Shown here: piece after piece, positions 51,784 to 59,098 of the stretch
Numbering within the stretch: the stretch's first letter is position 1
How the letters are laid out: each line of letters starts with the position of its first letter
DNA from: UBA1161 sp049520395
GTDB taxonomy: Bacteria; Planctomycetota; Phycisphaerae; Tepidisphaerales; Tepidisphaeraceae
NCBI GenBank assembly: GCA_049520395.1
Contig: JBEKPV010000004.1
Location: 1-64,000 of the forward strand
Length of the DNA: 64,000 bases
Direction of reading: 5' to 3'
Translations under genes and position numbers: made by a program
Notes under the pieces: generated by a model
What the model saw: only the letters and a program-made list of their open reading frames with translations
Database searches by the model: none
What the model was told of the DNA's origin: nothing

Positions 51784-52509
51784 CTATTCCATCAGCAACC
51801 GCGGATTCAGCACCGTGAGCTTTTCCATCATTTTTTCCCCCCCGATTTCTCCCGCCTTTTTCAATCCGCGCGAGCGATACCCCATCCCCGCCGGCTTGTG
51901 CGTATCGGAGCCGATCAAAAAATATTTATCTTCCGTCAGCCACCGCGACGCGGCTTCGTAAAGAGGCTTGTCCACGCGCTCGCTGAGGCAATAGCTGTTG
52001 AGTTGAAGCAGGGCGCCCAGTTCGCGGACGCGTTCGATTGCGCCCGGCTCGCGCATGGCGGCGATCCGCTCAGGATGCCCCATGATCGGCTTCAGTCCCC
52101 TGGAAACCAGATTTCCAATCGCCGCTTCCAAATCCTCCCGGCATTCCGCCCAGGTGTCGGCCCAGAAATCGAAGAGCAGATATTTGCCCGCCATCCCGTA
52201 GGTGACGATTTGCTCGTCCTGCAATTCCGCGATCTGCGGCCAGGCCTCCAGGAGATTGATCTCGCCGCCCGGCATGAGCTTGAGCGCGATATTTTCTGAA
52301 TCCAGATGAGCTTGCAGATTCGCCACCGCCGCGGCAATCGACAGCGGATTATTCGAAAGGGACCGCCAGACATGCGGCGTGCAAAAGGCGTGGGTGTACC
52401 CTTCCGCCACCAACGCTTTGGCGCATGCCAGCGATTCGGCTGCGTCCGCGCACCCGTCATCCAGGCCCGGCAGCAAATGCGAATGAACGTCGATCCGGCC
52501 CGTTTCCAT
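51784..52509 (-). CDS. CpsB/CapC-type PHP-fold tyrosine phosphatase
   Basis: The 241-residue protein matches the manganese-dependent tyrosine phosphatases (CpsB, YwqE) that control polysaccharide export by acting on BY-kinases. Motifs: RIDVHSHLLPGLDDG (metal His pair), HAFCTPHVW, PGGEINL, FDFW, LKPIMGHPERI and LIGSDTHKPAGMG. All metal-binding positions of the PHP fold appear to be present. It lies 4 bases downstream of pilT on the same strand, an unusual partner; no capsule genes or BY-kinase are seen nearby. Confidence 0.9.
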   Translation of the reverse strand: METGRIDVHSHLLPGLDDGCADAAESLACAKALVAEGYTHAFCTPHVWRSLSNNPLSIAAAVANLQAHLDSENIALKLMPGGEINLLEAWPQIAELQDEQIVTYGMAGKYLLFDFWADTWAECREDLEAAIGNLVSRGLKPIMGHPERIAAMREPGAIERVRELGALLQLNSYCLSERVDKPLYEAASRWLTEDKYFLIGSDTHKPAGMGYRSRGLKKAGEIGGEKMMEKLTVLNPRLLME

Positions 52510-52513
52510 CCCC

Positions 52514-53689
52514 TTATCTTAATCGGGATTCGCTGTTCCCGATGCCCCGCAGCGCCAGATTCAGCGCATCCACGTTGCTCGCCAGTCGCTTGGCCTCGGT
52601 GACATCGATGATCTGCTTCTGAAACAACTCCGTCAAATGCTGATCGAAGCTCATGCTGCCCGATTCGCGGTTGCCGACGAGGCCTTTTAGCTTATCGAAT
52701 TCACCGTCCAGTATATATTTCCGCACCAGCGGCGTATTGAGCATGATCTCCACCGCCGGCACGCGTCCCTTGCCCTCGCGCCGTTTGGCCAATCGCTGGC
52801 AAACCACGCCGACCAGGTTCAACCCCAACTGCGTCTGCTGCAATTCCTTCTGGTCGGGTTCAAAAAACGAAACCAGGCGCTCGATGGTCATGGGCGCGTT
52901 GGCCGCGTGCACGGTGCTGAAGACCAGGTGCCCCGTATCCGCCGCCCTCAGCGCCACCGAAAGCGAAAACGTGTCGCGAATTTCGCCGATGAGGATCGTA
53001 TCCGGATCCTGCCGCAGCATTTCGCGCAGGGCGTATTCGTAGCTCTCGCTGTCCGTCCCGACTTCGACCTGGCTGACCAGGCTCTTGATGTTTTCGTGTT
53101 GATATTCGATCGGGTCTTCGATGGTGATGATCCGCTCGCTGCGCGTGCGGTTGATCTTGCCGATCATGGCCGCCAGGGTCGTCGATTTGCCCATGCCGGT
53201 GGTACCCGAAACCACCACCAGTCCCCGATTGTTGTCGGCCAGCTCTTCCACGCCCGGCGGCAGATTCAATTCGTCAAACTGCGGAATTCGCGTCACGATC
53301 CGCCGCATCACGATCGCGTATTTCTCGCGGCTGCGGAAAATATTGGTCCGAAATCGCGCCACTCCCGGAAAGGTGTGCGCCACGTCCACCGCCCCGCGAT
53401 GCACCAGGATATCCCGTTTCTTATCCGCATCGGAATGCCCCGCCAGAATCTGCGTGACGAAATCCGCCGCCATCTCATCGGACAGCGGCGCCGTATCCAA
53501 AAACCGCGCCCGCCCGTCCACCCGAATCATCGGCACGCTCCCAGCCTGCAAATGCACGTCCGATCCATTCAGCTTGACGCAGGTCCGGAGGAAATCATGC
53601 AGCGTTAGCTTCCGCTCCTCGACATGAATTTGAGGCGGCGGCGCCCCCTCCGGCCCCGATCCCGTGGTAGCGCTAGGTGTTGACGACAT
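52514..53689 (-). CDS. pilT: PilT-like retraction ATPase
   Basis: PilT-type ATPases power pilus retraction and twitching. The ATG at 53689 gives 391 residues; an upstream ATG at 53806 would extend over the purQ start and is rejected. The N-terminal domain starts at LHDFLRTCVKLNGSDVHLQAGSVPMIRVDG. The Walker A is SGTTGMGKSTT (Met where Ser is usual), the Asp box is IITIEDPIEYQHEN, Walker B is ILIGEIRD and the His box is HLVFSTVHAANAP. The usual C-terminal AIRNLIRE motif is not visible; the end reads MSFDQHLTELFQKQIIDVTEAKRLASN. It could be a PilU-like paralogue. Confidence 0.88.
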   Translation of the reverse strand: MSSTPSATTGSGPEGAPPPQIHVEERKLTLHDFLRTCVKLNGSDVHLQAGSVPMIRVDGRARFLDTAPLSDEMAADFVTQILAGHSDADKKRDILVHRGAVDVAHTFPGVARFRTNIFRSREKYAIVMRRIVTRIPQFDELNLPPGVEELADNNRGLVVVSGTTGMGKSTTLAAMIGKINRTRSERIITIEDPIEYQHENIKSLVSQVEVGTDSESYEYALREMLRQDPDTILIGEIRDTFSLSVALRAADTGHLVFSTVHAANAPMTIERLVSFFEPDQKELQQTQLGLNLVGVVCQRLAKRREGKGRVPAVEIMLNTPLVRKYILDGEFDKLKGLVGNRESGSMSFDQHLTELFQKQIIDVTEAKRLASNVDALNLALRGIGNSESRLR

Positions 53690-53760
53690 CGATCTTTTCC
53701 TCGATTTCGAATCCGCGCCCCCATTATCCAATTGCCATCGCCGTTCTACAACATAAACTA

Positions 53761-54570
53761 ATGCTAATGAAGCCGTCCACGCTGATTCTTCGCACCGCAG
53801 GGACAAATTGCGAAATGGAGAGCGCTTACGCCTTTGAATTGGCCGGCGCCGAAACGCAATTCTTGCACGTTAATCGACTCTTAGAAAACCCCGCCCTTCT
53901 TGAGGATTTCCAAATCCTCGTCTTCCCGGGCGGATTCAGCTACGGCGACGATATCGCCGCCGGAAAGATATTGGCCAATCAGATCTCCCATCATCTTTCC
54001 GATGACCTGCGCCGATTTGTCGAATCCGGCAAGCCAATCATCGGAATCTGCAACGGCTTTCAGGTTCTGGTAAAAACCGATCTTCTCCCCGGCCCCCTGG
54101 CGGGCCGAACCGGGCAAACCGCCACGCTCACCAATAACGATTGCGGCCGTTTCGTCGATCGCTGGATTCGCCTCGCGCCCCGCGGAAACAAATGCATCTG
54201 GACCGCCGGCATCGGCTCAATCGAACTCCCCATCGCCCATGGCGAAGGCAAATTCCTCCCCGCCAATGAATCCGTCCGCAAGGCGCTTTGGGAGAACGAT
54301 CAGGTTGCGCTGGTTTATGCGAAGCCCGACAATTCCTCCGCCGGCGGGCAATTTCCCGAAAATCCCAACGGCTCGATCGACGATATCGCCGGCGTCTGCG
54401 ACTCCACCGGCCTGGTCTTCGGACTCATGCCGCATCCTGAACGTCATGTCGATGCCACCCAGCATTTTGCCTGGACCGCCATCGCACGAAAGGACCGCCC
54501 TCCCGAAGGGGACGGGCTGCAGATTTTCAGGAACGCGGTTAAGCATGTGGCTGACGCCGTGGGGGTTTGA
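53761..54570 (+). CDS. purQ: Phosphoribosylformylglycinamidine synthase subunit PurQ
   Basis: PurQ is the glutaminase that supplies ammonia to FGAM synthase (PurL). The start is ATG 53761 or 53767, giving 269 or 267 residues, longer than the common 220-230 form and of the type seen in several non-proteobacterial groups. Motifs: RTAGTNCEMESAYAFELAGAE, VFPGGFSYGDDIAAGKILA, the nucleophile in GICNGFQVLVK, and the His-Glu pair in GLMPHPERHVD. It is divergent from pilT. purL and purS are not in the window. Confidence 0.93.
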   Translation: MLMKPSTLILRTAGTNCEMESAYAFELAGAETQFLHVNRLLENPALLEDFQILVFPGGFSYGDDIAAGKILANQISHHLSDDLRRFVESGKPIIGICNGFQVLVKTDLLPGPLAGRTGQTATLTNNDCGRFVDRWIRLAPRGNKCIWTAGIGSIELPIAHGEGKFLPANESVRKALWENDQVALVYAKPDNSSAGGQFPENPNGSIDDIAGVCDSTGLVFGLMPHPERHVDATQHFAWTAIARKDRPPEGDGLQIFRNAVKHVADAVGV

Positions 54571-54574
54571 GGAA

Positions 54575-54660
54575 ATGCGGAATGATGAATGCGGAATGAT
54601 GAATTAAAAGCCCGGCGGGTGCATTTGATTTTTATTCATCGTTTTGTATTCATCCATCAT
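54575..54660. repeat. Degenerate heptamer inverted repeat
   Basis: The left arm at 54575-54605 is GCGGAAT, GATGAAT, GCGGAAT, GATGAAT. The right part (54633-54660) has ATTCATC twice and CATCAT. It is a partly eroded copy of the hairpin type at 46659-46760, starting 5 bases after the purQ stop, and fills most of the gap to the thioredoxin-fold gene. Confidence 0.65.
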
Positions 54661-54686
54661 CTTTTTCGCACGACGGAGATGACGCC

Positions 54687-55721
54687 ATGAAATACGCATC
54701 GATTTTCCTCTTAACCCTGCTGGCCAACATCGCTGCGGCCGCGACGCCTCCCGATCAATTAACTCTCTCCGATCTGGTCAATCACCCCGACCGCTGGCCG
54801 GCGACGGTGACTCTCCCGAGCGACATCACGTTTTCAAATGGCATGGTGGTTCACCAGGGCCAGCAAGTAGGCGTCGCCGCGTTCGACGGCACAAATTGTA
54901 TTCTGGTTGCTCAGGGCAACTTTCGTTTTAGAGCCTCCGCCGCCGACGTCGGGCTTCTGGACGCCGCGAATCAGGCGTGGGCCGCTCTCACGCCGGCGCA
55001 GCGCGCGATCGATCCCGATTCGCTCGCCGCCGACATGACTCTCTGGCCGGTGCAGGTTAAGACCAACACCACCATCACTTGCTCATTCGGAAGCCTGCCG
55101 CCGGGAACCTCCATGAGCGTGGTCACCATCACCAACAAGGGCACCGATCTGGCGTGGCCAAATTCCCCCAATCGCCTGAACCTCGGTTTCAATTTCACCG
55201 ACGCGATCGCCCAGGCCCGGCAACTGGCGCTGCTCGATCCGGACAAACGCCCCTCGCGCATCGCCGCGGCTCTGCAGGGAATCATGGTCGATTCCGACGG
55301 TAACCCCTATAAAGACGATCATCTCCAGGACAAGAAAATGTTCGCCCTCTATTTCGGCGCCAACTGGTGCGCCCCGTGCCATTCGTTCTCCCCAGGCTAT
55401 GTCTCCTTCATGACCGACGCCCTGGCCCAGCATCCGGAACTGGCGGCCGTCTTCATGAACGAGGACCCACAACTCGATCAAATGCTCGGCTATATGAAAG
55501 ATGAAAAAATGCCGTTCCCCGGCGTGCCACAGTCAAGCTGGCAGCAAAACAATGTTGTAGCGCAATACGCCGGCAAAATAATTCCGGATTTGGTGATCAT
55601 CGATCGATTCGGCAAAATTCTCGTCTCGCGCGAAGACCCCAATGGCCAAATGAGCGGCGCCGATGATGCGCTGGCCGCTTTCAAGACATTCTTAGCCGCT
55701 CAGCCCGCGACGCAGCAGTAA
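54687..55721 (+). CDS. Secreted thioredoxin-fold protein
   Basis: The 344-residue protein has a signal peptide (MKYASIFLLTLLANIAAAA, cleavage near residue 19). Residues 20-190 form a domain of unknown function (LTLSDLVNHPDRWPATVTLPSDI, AQGNFRFRASAADVGLLDAAN). Residues about 205-340 are a thioredoxin/nucleoredoxin-like fold with the redox motif FGANWCAPCHSFSPGY (WCAPC near 230) and the cis-Pro region KIIPDLVIIDRFGKIL. A periplasmic dithiol role is expected. It overlaps the convergent gene at 55700 by 22 bases. Confidence 0.85.
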   Translation: MKYASIFLLTLLANIAAAATPPDQLTLSDLVNHPDRWPATVTLPSDITFSNGMVVHQGQQVGVAAFDGTNCILVAQGNFRFRASAADVGLLDAANQAWAALTPAQRAIDPDSLAADMTLWPVQVKTNTTITCSFGSLPPGTSMSVVTITNKGTDLAWPNSPNRLNLGFNFTDAIAQARQLALLDPDKRPSRIAAALQGIMVDSDGNPYKDDHLQDKKMFALYFGANWCAPCHSFSPGYVSFMTDALAQHPELAAVFMNEDPQLDQMLGYMKDEKMPFPGVPQSSWQQNNVVAQYAGKIIPDLVIIDRFGKILVSREDPNGQMSGADDALAAFKTFLAAQPATQQ

Positions 55722-56257
55722 TCGAACAGCGTCTTCCATTCCAGCCGTTGCAGCGCCACCGCGGTTGCGAAAATCGGATTGCGACGTTCGTCGTGGATTT
55801 CCTCCACAAGATCAACGAATGCGCCGGGGTTCCAGCCATTTCCCGTGATGCGCAGCAGTCGCTTGTCTGCCGGCAGCGGATTGACCAGCGCCGCCGCCTG
55901 TTGTCCCAAAATCGCCAGCGCCGGATGCCCCGCCCCCCGCGCGTACCAATATTTACTGTTGGAAAAATCCCCTTCCCGCCGGTGCATGATGGCGTGCCAG
56001 AAACTGCCGGTCGGATTTCCAAGCGATTGGCTGATCCGATGCGATTCTTCAAGCCCATCCAGCCAGAGCCAGAGCCCGGCCAGCACCGCGGAAGCCCTCT
56101 CAGCGCTCGCCCCCCGTGCGCTGAGCAATCGACCGGCCTGAACTTTCCCCAGCAGCGTGCGCGCCATTTCCGGCGTCGCACCCTCCACCACCAGCGCCCC
56201 ATAGGCGTTGGGATTCGCATCGATAATCTTCGTCGCCAGCGGTTGCACATCGTCCAT
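55700..56257 (-). CDS. Conserved-looking hypothetical protein
   Basis: The 185-residue protein has no signal or membrane segments. A segment in the middle (FWHAIMHRREGDFSNSKYWYARGAGHPAL) is tryptophan and histidine rich and resembles a set of hypothetical proteins where this motif is well conserved; I cannot assign a function. The C-terminal part (LVEEIHDERRNPIFATAVALQRLEWKTLFDYC) is helical. Composition and codon choice look like a real gene and not like the Arg-rich opposing frames. It is convergent with the thioredoxin-fold gene. Confidence 0.65.
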   Translation of the reverse strand: MDDVQPLATKIIDANPNAYGALVVEGATPEMARTLLGKVQAGRLLSARGASAERASAVLAGLWLWLDGLEESHRISQSLGNPTGSFWHAIMHRREGDFSNSKYWYARGAGHPALAILGQQAAALVNPLPADKRLLRITGNGWNPGAFVDLVEEIHDERRNPIFATAVALQRLEWKTLFDYCCVAG

Positions 56258-56626
56258 GGAGAAATCCTAATCCGATGACACGGCTTCGTCGCCCACAAAG
56301 GTCAAAGGATGGCAGAGTAGTTAAGCGGCATCCATTTGATCGTGTTATCCACGCGAACTCATTGAAATGACACCCAGCCCGCTTTCTAGGCAAAAATGGA
56401 CTGCCAGGGGGACCCTTGCGTATTTTCCTAACAACCTAAATGTCGCCGCCGCAAAATTTTCCGGAATTTCCGCCGAGCACGGGATTTGCAGAGGAAAATT
56501 AGCCGCTGTGGCTGCGGTGTCAATTTGGTTGACCACTGCCCATTTGCCCGGCCTACGGACCGCCCGCGCATTACGGTACGCTACCGTCATTCGCCCTCTC
56601 GATTAGAAACGGAGAACTAAACTCTC
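56258..56626. other. Divergent intergenic region upstream of glnA
   Basis: These 369 bases lie between the start of the hypothetical gene (minus) and glnA (plus). I see no gene. A TTGACC box near 56529 has no good -10 partner. The one clear element is the inverted repeat at 56573-56587. No known RNA motif was recognised. Confidence 0.5.
56573..56587. promoter_or_regulatory. Inverted repeat ACGGTA-CGC-TACCGT ahead of glnA
   Basis: A perfect 6+6 base inverted repeat with a 3-base centre, 39 bases before the glnA ATG. The position and symmetry suit a repressor or activator site for a nitrogen gene. No regulator is identified. Confidence 0.3.
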
Positions 56627-57652
56627 ATGGCAAAGTTCAAATTGGAATATATCTGGCTCGATGGCTACACCCCCGTGCCAAACATCCGTGGCAAAACCCT
56701 TGTCAGGGACTTCGAAGGCTTCCCGGAACTGGAACAACTCCCCAACTGGGCCTTCGACGGCAGTTCGACCAATCAGGCCGAAGGGCATAGCTCCGATATG
56801 GTGCTCAAGCCGGTCGCCAGGTATTTCGACGCCACCGTCAAGAATGGCGCGATCGTTCTGTGCGAAGTTCTCCATACCGACCTAACCCCCCATTCCACCA
56901 ATGCAAGAGCGACGATTCTGGATGATCCGGAAACCTGGTTCGGTTTCGAACAGGAATATTTCCTTTACAAGAACGGCCAGCCGCTCGGATTCCCCGAAGA
57001 AGGCTTCCCCAAGGAAGGCCAAGGCCGCTACTACTGCGGCGTCGGCTATTCGCTGATGGGCAACATCGCCCGCGAAATCGTCAACAAGCATCTCGATCTC
57101 TGCCTCGAGGCAGGCATCAATCATGAAGGGATCAATTCCGAAGTGGCCAAGGGCCAGTGGGAATTCCAGATCTTCGGCAAAGGCTCCAAAAAGGCCGCCG
57201 ACGAAATGTGGGCCGCCCGCTACATCCTCGCCCGCCTCTGCGAAAAATACGAGGTGGACGTGAACTGGCACTGCAAACCCCTCGGCAAAACCGACTGGAA
57301 CGGCTCGGGAATGCACTCCAACTTCTCCACCAAATACATGCGCGAAGTCGGCGGCAAAGCCTATTTCGAGGCCCTCATGGCCGCATTCGAAAAATACAAA
57401 GACGAGCACATCGCCGTCTACGGCCCGGACAATCATCTGCGCCTCACCGGGCTGCACGAGACGCAGGCGATCGACAAATTCTCCTACGGCGTCGCCAATC
57501 GTGGCGCTTCAATCCGCGTCCCACCGAGCATGCCGAAGAACGATTACCGAGGCTATCTGGAAGATCGGCGTCCCAATTCCCAGGGCGATCCCTACAAAAT
57601 CGCCAGCCGAATCCTCCAGACGATCCAAACCGTGCCGCATCCCAAGAGGTAA
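56627..57652 (+). CDS. glnA: Glutamine synthetase, type II (eukaryote-like)
   Basis: The enzyme makes glutamine from glutamate, ammonia and ATP. At 341 residues it is the short GSII class of eukaryotes and rhizobia (GlnII), not the 470-residue GSI. Motifs: EYIWLDGYTPVPNIRGKT, LPNWAFDGSSTNQAEG, WFGFEQEYFLY, GINHEGINSEVAKGQWEFQI, DWNGSGMHSNFSTK and NRGASIRVPPSM. GSII lacks the adenylylation site, so GlnE control is not expected. A strong terminator follows. It works with GltBD, encoded 26 kb away, to assimilate ammonia. Confidence 0.95.
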   Translation: MAKFKLEYIWLDGYTPVPNIRGKTLVRDFEGFPELEQLPNWAFDGSSTNQAEGHSSDMVLKPVARYFDATVKNGAIVLCEVLHTDLTPHSTNARATILDDPETWFGFEQEYFLYKNGQPLGFPEEGFPKEGQGRYYCGVGYSLMGNIAREIVNKHLDLCLEAGINHEGINSEVAKGQWEFQIFGKGSKKAADEMWAARYILARLCEKYEVDVNWHCKPLGKTDWNGSGMHSNFSTKYMREVGGKAYFEALMAAFEKYKDEHIAVYGPDNHLRLTGLHETQAIDKFSYGVANRGASIRVPPSMPKNDYRGYLEDRRPNSQGDPYKIASRILQTIQTVPHPKR

Positions 57653-57686
57653 TTCGGGCAGGTTTGTTCAATTTGCAAGACTTAGC

Positions 57687-57722
57687 GCGACGCCGCCCCC
57701 AAAACGGGCGGCGTTGCTTTTT
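57687..57722 (+). terminator. Rho-independent terminator after glnA
   Basis: GCGACGCCGCCC pairs with GGGCGGCGTTGC (one G-T pair) around a 7-base loop, followed by TTTTT. It lies 34 bases after the glnA stop. The hairpin could also end the opposing transcript from moeA and the small ORF. Confidence 0.8.
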
Positions 57723-57746
57723 GGGTTGGCGCGATTGCCCGATGCT

Positions 57747-57860
57747 TCACGGCACCACGACATTCAATGTCGTCGCGCGCTCCCCGTTACTGCAGGTAAA
57801 CGATCCCCCCAGCGCCGCCGCCGCGAAAAGCAACAACAAAATCCAATTCAATCGGCGCAC
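57747..57860 (-). CDS. Small ORF, possible 37-residue membrane or lipoprotein peptide
   Basis: The GTG at 57860 lies 3 bases after the moeA stop. The product starts RRLNWILLLLFAAAALGGSFTC, a basic N-terminus, a hydrophobic core and a lipobox-like end (GSFTC is a weak lipobox), then 15 polar residues. It is too short for standard gene callers. The position supports co-translation with moeA, but no conservation data are available. Confidence 0.4.
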   Translation of the reverse strand: MRRLNWILLLLFAAAALGGSFTCSNGERATTLNVVVP

Positions 57861-57863
57861 GAT

Positions 57864-59072
57864 TTAAATCTCCAAAAAATTCGCCGCCGACCCGGCCGAC
57901 TGCGCAGGCTGATTTTCCGGCCGGACCAGAAGCGCGTTCGCCCGCGCCAGCGTAAAAATATCGGCCGATCCCTTCCACGCCAGCGGCTCAATTTTCCGCC
58001 CGTCAAAAATCGCCGGCTGATAAAATTGCCGCGGACCGTTGGCCTCCAGAGTCAGGCTCAACGGCGCCGTCCGAATCCATTCCCCCGCTTCGCCCCCCGA
58101 CCATCGTTCGATCAGCCGCCGGATCAGCGTGACCGCGCAGACAAATGCGCTCAGCGGATTCCCCGGCAACCCGAAAACAAACTTCCCCCCCGGCATCCGC
58201 GCAAAAATAAACGGCTTCCCCGGCTTGATCCGCAATTTCGTGATCTTCATCTCCGCCCCCAGTTCCCGCAAAATCCCCGGCACATAATCACGCTCCCCCA
58301 CGCTCATCCCCCCGCTGATCAGCAGAATATCGCTCTCCAATCCGCGCTCGATCGATTGTCGGATCAGCTTCGGATCGTCGCGCACAAATCCCAGATCCGT
58401 TGTCCGGCATTGCCAGCGATGGAGCAGAGTCGCCAGCATCGCGTTATTCGCCGCGCGAATCTGCGCCCCCGCCGGCTTCGTTCCGATCTGCACCAGTTCG
58501 TCCCCATTGCCCAGAACCGCCGCCGCCGGCCGGTCGTATGCCAGGACGGTATCCTTCCCCACACTGGCCAGCACCGCCACCTGTGCCGCCCCAATTCGCG
58601 TCCCGGCTCCCAGCGCGATATCCCCCTCCCGGGCTTCACTTCCGCGCCGCGTCACGAATCGCCCCGGCGAAGCTGCCCGCAATATTCTCACCCGCCCCGT
58701 CGCCCGATCGACCTCCGCTTCTTCGATCGGCACCACGGCATCCGCCCCCTCCGGCAGCGGCGCACCGGTCATAATCGCCATGATTTCCCCGGCTTTGATT
58801 GGAAGCCGCGCCGATTCCCCCGCCGCGACTTTTCCTTGCGGAATCAGGTCCGCCGATTCCCGCGCCAAATCCGCGCTGCGCACCGCGAACCCGTCCATCA
58901 AGCTTTTATCAAACGGCGGCGAATCGCGGTCGCACCGAATCTCCTCCGCCAATCGCAATCCCGCGGCCTCCCCCACCGCCACGCGGATAATCCGCCGCGG
59001 CAAATCCGCCGCGTCCACGATCCGCGTCGCCGCTTCCACGCTCAAAAGTTGTGAAACATCCAGTTCCGTCAT
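57864..59072 (-). CDS. moeA: Molybdopterin molybdenumtransferase
   Basis: MoeA inserts molybdate into adenylylated molybdopterin. The 402-residue product has the full domain order. Motifs: DSPPFDKSLMDGFAVRSADL near 50-70, KAGEIMAIMTGAPLPEGADAVVPIEE near 90-115, AVLASVGKDTVLAYDRP near 170, ILLISGGMSVGERDYV near 255, and FGLPGNPLSAFVCAVTLI near 310. It suggests molybdoenzymes elsewhere; no other cofactor genes are in the window. A TACAAT on the minus strand at 59092-59087 lies just upstream, predicting a leader of under 10 bases. Confidence 0.95.
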   Translation of the reverse strand: MTELDVSQLLSVEAATRIVDAADLPRRIIRVAVGEAAGLRLAEEIRCDRDSPPFDKSLMDGFAVRSADLARESADLIPQGKVAAGESARLPIKAGEIMAIMTGAPLPEGADAVVPIEEAEVDRATGRVRILRAASPGRFVTRRGSEAREGDIALGAGTRIGAAQVAVLASVGKDTVLAYDRPAAAVLGNGDELVQIGTKPAGAQIRAANNAMLATLLHRWQCRTTDLGFVRDDPKLIRQSIERGLESDILLISGGMSVGERDYVPGILRELGAEMKITKLRIKPGKPFIFARMPGGKFVFGLPGNPLSAFVCAVTLIRRLIERWSGGEAGEWIRTAPLSLTLEANGPRQFYQPAIFDGRKIEPLAWKGSADIFTLARANALLVRPENQPAQSAGSAANFLEI

Positions 59073-59098
59073 ACAAATTCGGGCCGATTGTAATCCAA

